Positions 1 to 12,500 are shown, counted from the first letter of the stretch. The stretch is DNA of 64,000 nucleotides from Mycocentrospora acerina (GCA_022701365.1 JAKUHH010000303.1:340127-404126), one strand, 5' to 3'. Notes: generated by a model not told the origin, from the letters alone. Made by a program: numbers and translations.

Positions 1-1
1 T

Positions 2-529
2 GCTCCCACCCACCAACACCGCCGCGGCCCCGAATCCCTCGCAAACTCGGTCGCCTCGCTCCCACTCTTGGATCCCCCCCGCCGATTCACCGTCTCGCGC
101 ATCACCTTCCTCCTCACCTTTGCCTTTATCCTCCTGCTCGGCCAGCTCCTCCTCGCAAGCGGCTGGATCCAAAACCACTCGTCGCGCTTCGCCTTTGTCT
201 CCGCCCTGATTGGCGCCGGCTACGGCGCCGTCTTCAGCCTCACCCCGATTGTCGTCTCCGTCGTCTGGGGCGTCGAAAACTTTGGCACAAACTGGGGCAT
301 CCTCGCCATGACCCCTGCTGCTGGCGCTACTCTCTGGGGCGCCGTCTACGCCATGGTCTACCAAAAGGGCGCTGATACTGGCGATCAAAACGACATTCTG
401 TGCTATGGCACAAAGTGCTATGCCCCCACATTCTGGGCCATGAGCGTCAGTGTGTGGATTGCCATGGGTCTGTGGATGTGGGCGTGGAAGGGCCCTGGGG
501 GTTGGAAGAGGAGAGGCGTTGCCGTCTAG
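2..529 (+). CDS. mch1: MCH1-like major facilitator transporter, C-terminal part
   Basis: The reading frame is open from the window edge and stops at TAG 527-529, so only the last ~175 residues are present. It shows at least three hydrophobic membrane segments: one starting RITFLLTFAFILLLG, one around SALIGAGYGAVFSLTPIVVS, and one around FWAMSVSVWIAMGLWMW. The phrase VVWGVENFGTNWGI and a paired Cys segment (LCYGTKCYAPTFW) just before the last helix are what I recall from fungal MCH1-type (monocarboxylate transporter homologue) proteins. The substrate of this family is not firmly established. The protein ends on a short basic tail (GWKRRGVAV). The 5' end lies outside the window and no splice site is needed here. 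It converges on KCS1 across a 0.9 kb microsatellite-rich spacer. Family call is from memory of conserved wording; a different MFS member is possible. Confidence 0.8.
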   Translation, partial: APTHQHRRGPESLANSVASLPLLDPPRRFTVSRITFLLTFAFILLLGQLLLASGWIQNHSSRFAFVSALIGAGYGAVFSLTPIVVSVVWGVENFGTNWGILAMTPAAGATLWGAVYAMVYQKGADTGDQNDILCYGTKCYAPTFWAMSVSVWIAMGLWMWAWKGPGGWKRRGVAV

Positions 530-1469
530 ACTCTTTTTTTTTTTTTTTTTTTATCAAATGCATGAATTGGGAGATCTGGTGGGGTTTGCAATTTTTTTTT
601 GGAATTGATTGATTGATTCATTGATTGATTGTCTGTTTTTTATGGTTATTCTGAGCGTTGCATTTTTCGTTGTTTTCCATCCATTCATCTGCCTGTCTGT
701 CTGTCTATATGTCAATCGTACTTGTACTCGTCTCCATCTCAGCGTTGCATTTTTCTTCTTGTGTCCAGGCATCTAGACATATATATATATACATCCCTAT
801 GCATAAACACACACACACACACACACACACTCTCTCTCTCTCTCTGCAACAACGTTTGAAAAACAAATCCCCCTCGAAAGGACGACCAAGGACAAGGACA
901 AGGACAAGGACAAGGAGAACGAGAACGAGGAGAAAAGTATCAAATAGATTTTAAAACCCCCTCTCCCCCCTCCCCCCGTGAGAAGCAAAACATGAGAGAT
1001 AGAAAGCATTTAATTACCCTCCCCAACCCCCCCAACCTAACCTAACCTAACCTAACCTAACCTAACCTAATTGATACGCCTTCCAAAAGACAAGAGAAAG
1101 AAAAGAGAGAGAAAAGAAAAAAGATGTATACCACAACACCCACAACACCCACCTACCTACCCACCCATTCCATTCTGGACAATCTTGTAAAAGTAGGGGT
1201 CTCTTTTTTTTTTAAATACCCAACAACGCCCAAGCGCCACGCTGAAGACGATAATCAACAACAACAACAACAACAACGATGACAACACTCCTTTGCATCT
1301 TTGCACCATTCACTTCCTTCGCTTTGAATAAACAATCCCCCCCCCCCTTTTCAATAACCTAATTTGTCTTGCCGTTCTTCAAAATAGTAATTAATGACAC
1401 TGATGATGAGGGGAAAAAAAGTAGAGGAAAAAAAAAACAAAAAAAAAACGTCTTCGAATATTAAAAATT
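530..1469. other. Convergent 3' spacer rich in simple repeats
   Basis: This is the spacer between two 3' ends. It holds T19 (534-552), ATTG repeats (~605-628), a TA tract (~779-791), a CA tract (~806-830) directly followed by CT (831-845), AAGGAC repeats (~889-918), CCTAA x7 (1036-1070), CAA repeats (~1257-1277), a C run (~1337-1347) and A-rich runs near 1420-1450. No coding sequence is supported. The small open frames here simply read through the repeats. Confidence 0.7.
1036..1070. repeat. Perfect (CCTAA)7 pentanucleotide tract
   Basis: Seven exact head-to-tail copies of CCTAA (TTAGG on the other strand) are visible. The preceding bases (CCCAA) look like a degenerate eighth copy. The unit is one base shorter than the usual filamentous-fungal telomere unit TTAGGG, and the tract lies between ordinary genes, so it is an interstitial microsatellite rather than a chromosome end. 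Confidence 0.9.
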
Positions 1470-4400
1470 CTAAAAACTCACATACCCCGTATCCTCCCCT
1501 CCAGCATCATCCATCCATCCTTCCCCCACCTCTGCAAACACTGTTCCATGATGGTGATAGCCCCGTGCCATGCCCTCGCCTTCACCCCGCTCAACCCACT
1601 CGTCATTGTTGACGTCACGCCAGATGCGCTGGAAGTAGAGACGCAGAGAGCGCAGCCCACGCAGATAGCCGCGATCTACTCCGTCGGGGTCTTGCGGCGG
1701 GCAGGGGAGATCGTCGGGCAGAGCGTCTTCGGCCGTGATGCAGTTGGCAAAGTCGACAATCTTGAGCTTGATTTCAGAGTAGCCTTTGGACGACGAGTTG
1801 GCATTGGGGTTCGATGTTGGTGCTGGGCCGGGCGATGCATCTCCCAGTGGTGTCGTGGGAGCATCTTCAGTGCTTGGTGTAGAGGGTGCTGTTGGCGTAG
1901 ATAGTGAGTCCTTGTCTTTTGGCTCGCCATCGCCGCGATCGTAGAGCATGAGCAAACTGCTAGCATAAAATCTATAGCCCGGTAGTTTGCGAATCTTGCG
2001 TTCGAGTTGGCTGATTTTCTCTAGGATAACCGGTATGTGTCGAGTCGCTGCTTTGTATCCAGTCCCGTCCCAAAAGAACTTTTTGAGCGCGTCTTGAAAT
2101 TCTTTCCCAGCTTTTAGGTCACGTCCATAGTACTTGTCTTCAAAAACGTAGCTCTGCGTCTTGACATTCCAAATCTGCATACCACAAACACGGACACCGA
2201 GCTCACGACTGGTCGTCATTTGACATTTGCGACGCTGAGAGCGCTGCTTCTTCTCGTCCGCTTCAACACCATACTGCCGAGTACCCATCTTTAAATCTAA
2301 AACGCAAGGTTTCACCATTCCCGCTGTGAGATCTTCCATGAGAATAAAATGCTGAACACGCTCGTCGGATTGTTGTTGGGCTTGTTCGGGATTCGACGGC
2401 TCAGCAGCCGGTGCTGGCATACTTTTGCTACCCGAAGTCGCTGAATTTGGAGGCAACAGACCCTCTAGCGCCTGCTCTTTCTTTTGATCAACGAGAACAC
2501 CATTCTTACGTGAAGATGGGCCCCCTCCGGATCCGTTTGGAAGCGAATTAACCTTTTGGTCCTCGTCCATAGCAAAGACTTCTTCCTCTCCATTGCCACC
2601 GTAGCCACCCTCCTCTTCATAAAACTCTAGATTGTGCCTGCGTTCAGAGTCGATTCCGCAGGGCCTTCGCATTAGTCCGCTACCAGAATGACGACGCCGA
2701 GGTATGTTTGATACTGGAGGATGCAGTGCGTCTGAAATTTTTCCATTCGTCTCTTGCAGTGAACCGAATTCGATAGCGTGATCGCTCGCACTCGACGCTT
2801 GTCGACGCGCTGCAGCCTTCAAAACTTGTTTACGGGTAGACTCTTCAGTCGCTCCTGGTACCAAGGCGGAAACATCTGTACTGTTTCTCCTTATGGTAGG
2901 CGCAGATCCAGCAATTGCCTGTGACGCATCATTCCCCAATCTACGGGACGGAATGCCGTGGTGGTGATGGCGATGACGATGATGAATCGTAGGAGGTGCA
3001 AAGACCTGGCGAAGTACTTCAGCCTGCAACTTCGTGTTGATGGTTGTGACGCCCCAGCTATCTTGGTGTTGCAATGAGGGCCTGGAAGCGTACTCAAAAT
3101 CACTCTGGTTCCTCCGGTGGGGTGGAGCAGAATCGCAGGATTGACGTGTCCATGGTTCAGGCGTAGCCGATCGCGGTGGCACTTGGAATAGGTTATCCGG
3201 AATTATATGCCGGTTGTTCTCGAATATGACTTGAGGAACGGGCATGATTTGTTGTGAGTGACTGACCATGCGCGGTTTGTTTTCGGTACTCGCATCTTTA
3301 TTGGAATCCGGCTCTTGTTGAGAAGTAGGATTAGACTTTGACGTCGATCCATTCGCAGAATCTGCCTTGGCTTTGTCTTTGTCTTTGTCGGTCTTCTTTT
3401 TCTTGGGAGCCTTGCGATAAGTGACATTAAGAACACCAATGTACCTAGAAAACAGCATATTGTTAGCAAGATTACTCTTAACACATGGTTGCAGGATGGA
3501 TAGTGATATCTTTGCTGGAGTTTCAGCTCCAATCTAACCAAGTGCTGACGAGTGATTTCGTACCTTGGCAGGAACTCCAAAAGTTCCGGGTGATGTCTCT
3601 CTACCGTTTCATAGAACTCGTTCTCGTGGTTATTGAGCTGTTTGCATACTGCCCTTCTTGAAAAACGATATACTGTGGAATGGCCACCCACTTGATGATC
3701 ATACGGTTTCAGCTCGACAGCGCCAAGTGGGACGGGCGGCTGATGAACAGCAACAGGAGGAGCCTTATATTCCTGTTTGCGTGGTGTTGCAGTGGGTGTG
3801 GTACCTAAATCATCACTCTCACCAGATTCATAACCTTGGAGTGAGTGATACGACTCGGCGAGGGACTCAGATTCAGATTCAGATTCAGCTGAAACGACAT
3901 CAACAGATGCAGATGTCAACGGCTTGACGTCGTCTATCTGCACTGAAGGTGTCGCAGAAATGTCACCATGTAGGCATTGATTGGTATCTTGAGACTGTAG
4001 AGAAATTTCTACTTCCTGCGGCGTCCGAACAGTTTCTTCCGCAGCCCAGCCTCTAGGTACCTTGCTAGTGTTTACCGGACTTTCCTTTCGGATTTCCTCA
4101 ATTTCTGCCTTCCGATCCTGTTCTTCTGTTGGAATCTGTTTGCTTGTTTTGAGCTGGCGATGGGGAAAGTAGAGAGCCGAGGAGATTTGTTCTCTCTCCG
4201 AGTCATCTTCTTCCTCAGACGCCGGTGAACGACTTGGGCTGTCCTTGACTTTAGATTGGAAATAGTCAGACGCTTCATCCTGCTCGTGCGCAGTTCCATT
4301 GGTAGAAGCATACGCGTTGAGCTTGTCGACAACCGACGTAGGAATACTCCTAGAGATTGATGAACTAGATTGGGCGCTAGGGGTAAGACTTCCAAAGTTT

Positions 4401-5521
4401 CTGATCTCTTCAAGAAGGTGCAATGGGAGCTGGCTGTGGCCGTTCATCTCTGTCTGCGGCCTGAGGTTTGCTTTGGGATGGGAGGTGGTCACTGGAAATG
4501 TCTCAGAACGAGGTGTCGGCGCCTTTTCAAAATAGGACTCGAAGGGACCGGCCTGTGGTGATTGTATTGCCGATGGGGTGCGCGACGATCTTTGCAGGTG
4601 CTCGGGTAGAGACGATCCCTCCTCGTGAAGGGCAGAGAGTGTTTGCTCAGTAGATCGACGATCCTTTGGCCGAGAGTCCCGCTTCTTCTGTTCCTCAGCA
4701 CCGTCCGCGTCCTTGAAGACACGCAGGTAGTGGCTCGCCTTGCGACTACGCGCTGCTGCCGTGGGCTGTTCGGTTTTGGGCAGTGTCGCTTCAATCTTCT
4801 TTCCTAGGCGAGAGTCCAGTGAGGGGTCTTCCTGAGCGTCGTGGCCTTTGAAGGGTAAAGGCTTCCCTTCTCGCCATTCCCTATTTCGCCGTCTCTCTTC
4901 ACTGTCCGTCAATGCATCGTACAGCGAGGACTGGACGACGGGGTGGTGGAGTGTAGTCGGTCGGTGAACGGGAGAGTCGACGGGGCTCATGTACGGCGGG
5001 GGGCTGTGTGTCCGTTCTCCCAGTCCCATATCATTGCCAATGGATGTGTGCGGGTTGAAGCTGGTGGCGAGGAGGGCCTTGTGGTCTTGCAGGACGGCGG
5101 GAGGATGGGTTGACTGCTTGCGGCGGAAGACGGGAGGGTCAATCAGTCGCCTCTGGAGTGGTGCGGGGGCTGCCATGTCGGATAAACTGTGTTCGAGGGC
5201 ATCGTCGTGTGTGTGCGGTTTGCGTGCAGTGGCTCGCGGCGAGGACGCGGGCGTGTTGTCCGAGGTCAGGTACGTAGTCGCAAAGATGCTGTCGCGCTCC
5301 GACAGCTGCGGGCGATCGACAGACGACGTCCAGAGGTGGTGCTCCTGCGCGTTGGGAACAGTCTTGGAGCGGCCCGTCTGCGCAAGGCTTTTGGGCGTCA
5401 GATCCCCTGGGCTGGGGGAACTTGGGCGGTGGGGAGCTCCATGGCGTGGATCCTGCGGCGCATTTGACCTCACCGATGCGGGTGGTGAGGTGTGTCTCGG
5501 GGCGTGCGGATGCGGTGACAT
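1470..5521 (-). CDS. kcs1: Inositol hexakisphosphate kinase KCS1
   Basis: The model has two exons, 5521..3564 and 3444..1470, with a 119 bp intron (GTACGA...TTCTAG). The joined frame reads FLPRYIGVLNVTYRK, as expected across this family. The product is about 1310 aa. The catalytic domain begins near residue 610 (VGGHSTVYRF...). The inositol-polyphosphate-kinase signature PxxxDxKxG is present as PCVLDLKMG near residue 1030, followed by ASSLLMLYD and KIVDFANC near the C-terminus. The family converts IP6 to the inositol pyrophosphate 5-IP7, which affects phosphate sensing, vacuole morphology and stress responses. The first ~600 residues and the ~350-residue stretch splitting the kinase domain are Ser/Pro-rich low complexity, the latter with His-rich runs, which is usual for fungal KCS1. 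The start is the first ATG of the open frame. Confidence 0.93.
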
Positions 5522-6777
5522 GGGGCCGACATTGGTCAGGCCGTCTGCAAGGCACTGGTGAGGGTGCGTGGCCGACTGTTTGGCAGATATTGCCGGGCGG
5601 GTGCCGGGATCGTCGACGTTGGGGCAGGCCAGGACAGCGGAAGGCTAGCGGGCGGCGCTGGCAAAGAGAGGGCAGTTGAGGCGGCGATACACGGTGCTGG
5701 CGACGGACAGCGAGTGAGGATTGCACGTTCTGGCGTTGTGTGGACGGACGTTGGACCTAAGGGAGTGGCGCAGAGATATTGGAAGCGAAGGCCCAATGAC
5801 GTCTCTGCCGACTTTTCCAGTGACCACGCGCGATGCAGTGACCGTGCAGAGGTGCGTTCGCGTCGTGTGCCAGGCTGTCGTCTGTCTGTGGAGAGCAAGG
5901 CCAGGGCAGATGGACAGCAATTGTTTCCTCGCCGTGTGCGCTCTTTCTGCGCCGACTGGCGAAGCCATGGATGGGCTCCTATGCTTGGGCAGCCGCGACT
6001 GCGACGTCTGTGCGTGCCATTGCAATAGTTCGTCATGGAGAGACACCACGGGGGACTGGATAGCGAGACGGGGCGACTGCAGATTGGCTAATCAGAGGGC
6101 GTGTTTACACTTGCTCATGTCGGCGTCATTTAGACGTGCCTTCAACCCCTCCGGAACGCATCTTGAACCTCACCCAAACCATGTCCATGCACGATAGGCC
6201 AACTCCCACAATCACCATGCGATCGACACGCGCAGACACGAGCAGGCGCCCCAGTCAGAATACAAATGCACATCGTGATACAAGCTAGCCTTTGCAACTA
6301 CCGACTTCTGTCTTTCCTCACTGCCCGTGTCCCAGTCTTCATCTCGCTCCTTCCCACTGCTTCTCACTGCACGCTGCCAACTCTACCACGGATACACAAC
6401 TCTTAATCCCAGGCCCTCTCGTACAGCACGTGTGCAAGTTCCTGAGCCTTATCGTCCAATCACCGCAGAACGTGGGTGCTCACCGCAATTGTATTTCGAC
6501 TACTGCTGCACGCCGCTGTTGATGGAAACTTCGAGATTATGGCAATCAGCCAATGGGTTGGAATCTTCTGGAGTGGGCCACTAAGTGGCATCTGGACTCG
6601 CTGCGTGTTTCCAGACGACGTTGTGCTGAAGGCTGCCAAGAATACCATGCAAAGGACAAGGGCATGAGCAACGAATCCTCTCGTGCTGTGCATGCTTTTG
6701 TTCGCAACTCTGGTTTATGACAACATGATTTGCTCTTTCCAAATTTTAATCATCATCGTACACATCAGCAAACGTGC
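5522..6777. other. Spacer: KCS1 promoter/leader and 3' end of the next gene
   Basis: Both flanking genes are on the minus strand, so this 1.26 kb holds the KCS1 upstream region and the terminator of the gene ending at 6778. Several open frames of 130-170 codons overlap on both strands between 5536 and 6200. They have no recognisable domains, and their mutual overlap in GC-rich sequence argues against coding. I see no RNA gene or repeat. Confidence 0.55.
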
Positions 6778-9027
6778 TCATGTGTCGCCGAGTTTCTGCA
6801 AAAATCTATCTGTAAAGTGCAAATTACTGCTACGGCTACAATCGCCCAGTGACGTGTGAACGTCCAATTGAGGCAACTCCACGTCGCTGATTGACCTCCT
6901 CGAGTTCTTCATCAAAGATCCTTGTGAGGCCTGTGAGACCTGTGAGGCCCTTTCGTTGACAAAGCTCCAGAGCGACGTGGTCGTGTTCTTCTCTTTCAGT
7001 GGCACTCGATTGAGGGTGGGACTTTTGGCGGGTGAACTGCCCACCCTCGATTCTTCGTCGTATCGTGGAAGTAGAGTGAATCTTAAACTACTTTGTTGAG
7101 CTCGTTCATCCTTTTTCTTGGCTGTGCTGAACGCAAACGGCGAAACGGCAGTGAAGAGGTCCTGTGTGCTAATGGGTGGGCCGCGAAACACGCTTTCTGA
7201 TGGACGGGATTTGTCTAATGGAGCCTTCAAGTCAGAGAAAGGGGTGTTTACAAAGCCGGGTTCGGTCCAGTTTGGTCGTCGCGTATCGTTCTGAGATTGC
7301 GTCGAAGATCGAGGGGTTTCGGATGACATTGCAGGAAACGAGCCCTCTTGAAATTCGAGCCGAGCAAGCAACATGGCAGCCTGAGTCGAGTACATTGAAT
7401 TTTGGTTAGTATACATAGACGGTTGGCCTTGTTCTCCCTCTACGCCAAAATTTTCTAAATTTTCCATCTCTTCTACTTCAGAGCGATCAATGCTCGCGTC
7501 TACATTTTCCTCCACAGCGCTAATCTCCTGGATGGCATCCAGATTCTGGGAGGGTTGTTTGACTGAAGCATGGGTATTTTCTGTCGAGGCAGTTGGTGAG
7601 CTAAAGTTGATAGCCCTTGGTCTTGGTTTTGATATGTTGTTGCCCCTTGATTTCGGGCCCCTAATCTTTCTGTACGTAAATCCAGTCGACGCAGCCAGCG
7701 CTGGGGAAGCCACGAGATCATGGTGCACATAGTCCTGTGAGGATGGCTCCTGTGAGGACACACGACTGGTACGTTCATCTTCACATTTTGCTGATACACT
7801 AGATACTGGCAATGGATCGATGTGTTGTTCCACAGATTGCACCGATATTGAGGTTCTGTAGATAGTGGCTGGGACAAGCATCTGAACATCTCCTGTATTT
7901 TGCGTTTGTAGCGAGAGCGTGTTAGATTCAGTTTGAACAGTAGCAGGTGTATGATAAACCATTGCTGCTTGTGCGTGTTGAGTATTCTGGCTGTTGCGAG
8001 ATGACATGTCATCCTCCTCTTGAGCAGAGTCTGCTCGATGTCGTGCAGAGCTCGAGATCTCAGCATTAGCCAGGCTGGCGAGCTCAGTTACTTCTACTGG
8101 TTGCACATACGGTGTAACAGTAGAGTTTGATGTGCGACTGCCGTTGTCTGCAATTGGCCTCATGGGTGATGAGATGATCATGGATGCGGAGGCGCTTGAT
8201 CTCCAGCCTTCGGGAATAGCTTCTTCCGCGGGCGGACACTGGCGGTGCAGCGGTGCCTTTGGAAGAGACAGATACCGCTCTCGTCCTAGACTGTATTGCG
8301 CGTTTGTACTCCGCGAGAGTGTTGGTGATGCAATCGATGCACTGCTTGTAGGCTGATTGGCATTGATTCTCCTTTGGGGTGCAGGACGTCGCAACCAGAA
8401 AGGGTTAGATAACGGAGATTGGGTTTGTATGTATTCTGCAGTGCTGGCGCTGAAGCAGTCGATTGCGCCGGATATATTATGCTCTTCTACCAGAGAGGCC
8501 GTTGGTGGAGGTGCTTCCAAGTTGTCGAAACTCTGTGCATGCTCGCAGTACTCCAAATCAGCCCTGGCTGCCCTGGACGCCTCGGGGGATACGGCCCGCG
8601 ATGCCTGCGATCTTCTCTTCGCGTCCTTTGCGAGTGGGACTTTCAGGCTCTGCCTGGTCGTTCCCTGTGCTCTTGCACGGTTGTCGCGAGGCCTCGCCCT
8701 TCTGTCGACTGCGATTCTGGGTTTGCTTGGCAATGCCTCCCTTTGGGGACTCTGTGTTCTCCCTGAGCTCTGCGCTCTCTCTGTCCAAGGGTTTCTCCAG
8801 CCATTGCCAAAGGGCCCCTTCAAGCCCGCCGCCAGTATGACGGGTGTCCTGGCGCGATAGTACTGCAACGCAATTGCCTCTACTCTCCGCCTCTTCGCCG
8901 CTTGCAGTTGTGGGTCGTGGTAGTGGGGTGGGAGGTCTTCTACGAGGTCGTCCAGGTCGATGTCAGCGTAGTGGTCGGCGTCCTGGCTCCGCTTCCACTG
9001 CAGGTGAGGATGCAGCGTGCGAGGCAT
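6778..9027 (-). CDS. Uncharacterised, largely disordered protein
   Basis: A single exon of ~749 aa. The frame is open for another 156 bases upstream but contains no earlier ATG, so 9027 (MPRTLHPHLQW) is the first possible start. The N-terminus has an acidic patch (YADIDLDDLVEDLPPHYHDP), a basic KRRR patch and the segment ALQYYRARTPVILAAGLKGP followed by GNGWRNPW. These look like conserved motifs of a family I cannot name. The middle is Ser/Thr/Gln-rich low complexity. The C-terminus ends in a better-ordered stretch with SLWSFVNERASQ and a hydrophobic tail (LHFTDRFLQKLGDT). No catalytic motif, membrane segment or signal peptide is seen. It is divergent with the CDC11-type gene at 9580 and may share its promoter. 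Function unknown; basic clusters would allow a nuclear location, which is inference. Confidence 0.75.
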   Translation of the reverse strand: MPRTLHPHLQWKRSQDADHYADIDLDDLVEDLPPHYHDPQLQAAKRRRVEAIALQYYRARTPVILAAGLKGPFGNGWRNPWTERAQSSGRTQSPQREALPSKPRIAVDRRARPRDNRARAQGTTRQSLKVPLAKDAKRRSQASRAVSPEASRAARADLEYCEHAQSFDNLEAPPPTASLVEEHNISGAIDCFSASTAEYIQTQSPLSNPFWLRRPAPQRRINANQPTSSASIASPTLSRSTNAQYSLGRERYLSLPKAPLHRQCPPAEEAIPEGWRSSASASMIISSPMRPIADNGSRTSNSTVTPYVQPVEVTELASLANAEISSSARHRADSAQEEDDMSSRNSQNTQHAQAAMVYHTPATVQTESNTLSLQTQNTGDVQMLVPATIYRTSISVQSVEQHIDPLPVSSVSAKCEDERTSRVSSQEPSSQDYVHHDLVASPALAASTGFTYRKIRGPKSRGNNISKPRPRAINFSSPTASTENTHASVKQPSQNLDAIQEISAVEENVDASIDRSEVEEMENLENFGVEGEQGQPSMYTNQNSMYSTQAAMLLARLEFQEGSFPAMSSETPRSSTQSQNDTRRPNWTEPGFVNTPFSDLKAPLDKSRPSESVFRGPPISTQDLFTAVSPFAFSTAKKKDERAQQSSLRFTLLPRYDEESRVGSSPAKSPTLNRVPLKEKNTTTSLWSFVNERASQVSQASQGSLMKNSRRSISDVELPQLDVHTSLGDCSRSSNLHFTDRFLQKLGDT

Positions 9028-9579
9028 CGCACGGTGGGCGGCGTCTATGCCGAGCCACGGCTGTTTCTCCAGCCGCGCCAAGTGGCTCCAGTGTAGGAGG
9101 CAGACGCACACAGCAGCAGCTGTCGTGTAGAGATGGGTGGGCCGAGGTGCTTTTGGGCGGTGCGATGACGTTGCCACGGCCAAGGACAGTGCGATCAGCT
9201 GCTGCGTCGTCGAGCAGCGGTGCGCGGGCAGTGGAGACTGGGCCAGAGTCTGCCGGCAGTTCGCACGTCAGCCATGCAAGTCACGACGGCTGCTCGCACG
9301 GTGTTTGCGAGGGCGGCAAGTGGGCCCTGGTTGCTGGGGAGACGGCAGGCGCGCCCCACTGTAGCGGGGGATCTGATGCGATAGGCGGAGCGGCGTGCAT
9401 ATTGACACGACCACACCGACCACCGACCACGCCAACCACACCGACCTAGGCGCGCAAGGTTGTTCGCTACACCGCCCGCCGCCCACGAACTCCAGTGCAC
9501 GATGCAGTTTGCGCCTACATAGCATCTTCCCTGCGCCTTCTCCGCAAAAGTCTGCCCGCCGCCGTCTCTCGACACCGCC
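9028..9579. promoter_or_regulatory. Divergent promoter region
   Basis: 552 bp separate the ATG of the minus-strand disordered protein (9027) from the ATG of the plus-strand CDC11-type gene (9580). This is the only upstream region available to both, so shared control is possible. The right part has tandem-like CGACCACACCGACC wording around 9410-9445. No specific binding site is claimed. Confidence 0.45.
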
Positions 9580-12500
9580 ATGGCCAGCGCAACACAGCCG
9601 TGGCTGGAGGACCTGTCCGAGGAGTGGATAGCCCAGCCCTCGCCGCGCGACTCAGGCGACGACCCCGCGACACAGACGCAGAGCGTCCCGCCCAAGCTGC
9701 GCAGTCGCATCCCACGCATACGCCGCTCGTCGGGCGCCTGCTCAGAGGTCCACGTCCGCCCCGTCACCCGCGACCAGAGGCCCAAGCCCAGGAGCGCCCT
9801 GGCCGAGCGCAGCCTCAGTGAGACCAACCTCTCTCCCCAGCCCTCGCCTTCGCCCTCGCCCTTGCCCGACACGTCGCGTCTCGAGCACTCGCGCTCTGCC
9901 TCGGACTCGTTTGCCTCGGACTCGCTGGGCTCCGTCCTCTACGGTACCGTGGCACACAACCCAGTCGCGAGGTCGCCTGCCAGGGAGAATGGCGCCCCCG
10001 ACACCACCCCCGAGTGGAGGCGCCGCCTGGTCATGGGCGAAGTGGGCTATGGCAACCAGACGGACCTCTTTGGCCCCTCGGGCCTAGAGAACATCTTCCA
10101 GAAGCCCGCCGAGAACACCTCAGACGCACCCGCACCACAGTCGAAGCGCAAGCTCGGCCTGCTCAGGGGCCTGGCCGCGATGCCCTCGAGCCCCCCACCG
10201 TGGCCAGCAGCTGCACAACACGGCCACGACGACTCCTCCTCCCACAACCAACTCGACCCAGAATTAGCCAACAAGGACGCCCAGTACCAGCGTCAGGACT
10301 CAGTACAGAGCGATCCAGCCCAGGACCAGGACGACTCGCTTTCCACACTCGCACCGAGAGCCTCTGATCAGGAACCCCCGCGGACAGTGAGCGGTCAGAT
10401 CGAGTACGAGAACGAAAACTTCAGTCCAGTGTTCTTGACCACAAGCCTCGATGTTGGCAACCTCTCGACCACGACCCCAAATTTCAGAGGATCCGAATTG
10501 GCGAACCGCTTACGACAGATTGGATCGCCCTTGCCCAGCCACTACCAAACTCCACAAGATGATAGTGCGTTGAGCCAGATTCGAGAGGACACGTCCTTCT
10601 CCAGGCTTCATGATGATTCACTACCCGAGGGCCTCCCTGCCGGTACTCCTGACATCGCAGACGTCGGCCGTTACGTAGAACTCCGGAGAGGTGGATATTC
10701 ACGTGAGGGATCGTTCCACACAAGGCCCCTCAGCCCATCCCCAGAGAGGAAATCTGAACCAGCCGCACCAACCACCAGCAAGAACAACCTTCAGCGGACA
10801 ACAAGCAACAAAGGAACTCCGACCGACGAGATCTCTAATCCCAAAACCCCTCATCGACATCCAAACCACTACCTGAGTCCGGAACGAGCAAAAAATCCAG
10901 GAAGCCCGCTGAAGCTCTTTGACGCGCACGACACATTCACGAGCAACAGGTTACAAAGAAGGCTTAGTCAGCTCGAAAACAAGCCTGAGAGCGTCACGTC
11001 GAGCAGCGCAAAGGGGAGCAAGACCGAATCAACAAAACCGGCGCAGAAGACATCGAGACTCACTTCGGTTGAAGAGATGAGCTTTCTGAACAGTGGGTTG
11101 AGTCCTGTTGCCCATGATACACATCAACCGCCACGTAGAGTAGGGACGTTTGGAGAAGGAGAGCTTAACAAGTATCGCTTTTCGGGTGACTTCTCTGTTC
11201 TTACCTCTGAGGATTCGGAAGAAGATTCGAGTTTTCCAGACGGTTCGCCATCTGGGGATATCGCCCCACCTGGCAGTCGACAGCCGTTTAGGTTTCACGT
11301 TGAAGAATCACCTGTATCGCGCGAACCCTCCAAGAATAATAGGCAAAGTTCGGTCCGCGTATCTAATCCGTTCAGAACCGTCAGCCGCTCAAAACCACAC
11401 TCGCATCGCGCAGCTTCTGCAGTCGATGATACGGAGAATCTGGAAGCTGAGCAAGAGTATGCAGAGGGCAAAAGAGGCCCGACCTCGCCGTTCAAGAACC
11501 CCACACCCAAGCGTAGAAGGACGATCCATTCGGTTGACAGCGAGGAAGAGGGAGAAAATGTCGTTCTTGACACCACTGGGGAGAAGACTGCAGACGGCTC
11601 GCCTGTTGCAGCGCAGGCGATTGTTGGTCGAAAACGTATGGATCCGCGCTATGATTACCACGAAAACATGGCAGAAGCCGATATTCTGGCTCGCAGACAC
11701 ATTCTCAGGCCTCGAAATCCTACTCCCAGTCAGAGGAGACGCGATGAGATTGAGCAAGAGATTTTGGAAGCTACAGAAGCATTTCTCATGTCTTCGCCAA
11801 AGCTCAACACCATTCGTGAACAACTCGAGCCCTCTGTTGAATTCAATGCTGATTCTGAGAGGGCTCGAGCAGCCGCTGTTGCTAACAAAGTTGCTGCGTT
11901 CAGTATGAGAAGGAACCAAGGCATGCGGCAAGAAACACGCAAACGATCTGTCACAACACAAGACTTTTTGGACGAGGCAGTGGCAATCATGAACTTCATC
12001 CGAGCAAAGGGTCGACCAATCAGCGACCTGAAGAGCCTAGAGGAAACGGAGGCCGAGTCTGAGATTATGGAAGACGAGGAAGAGCATCTCTCGAGTTCGC
12101 TAACCTTTGAGAGGCCGCCTAGCCGCGAAGGGTATCATCTATCTGGATGGAGACAGCCAAATGTACGTCAAATGGACCCGAATGTCATGGATCACCTACG
12201 CAAATACGAAGAGAAAGAGACGGAGTCGTTCCTTAATTCCTCTGTCAATTCCGTTCTCTTTACGCAAATGGGACGAGCAGCACCACAAGAAGACGATAGT
12301 GTGTTGATTAAACGAGACGACATGAATTCGCCGGATTACTCGAACCAGTCCAACAGAACAGATGACGCTGAAGATCAACGACCAACAACGAGTGGCACAA
12401 ATCGATCAGCAGGGTCCTCACTTGGACATACTGTCACCACGAATGTGTCTCGTCGATCTGACCAAGTCACGACCCTTATGCCTCAAGCAGTGGCACATCT

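Noticed and set aside
1036..1070. Reading the CCTAA tract as a telomere or chromosome end
   Set aside because: The tract is only 35 bases, is flanked by ordinary genes on both sides, and the unit is not the usual fungal TTAGGG.
5536..6197. Overlapping frames of 130-195 codons on both strands upstream of KCS1
   Set aside because: Five or more frames overlap in GC-rich sequence and none shows a domain or splice-consistent extension. Treated as promoter and leader sequence.
9028..9183. N-terminal extension of the disordered protein up to 9183
   Set aside because: The frame is open, but it contains no ATG before 9027 and would need a TTG start.
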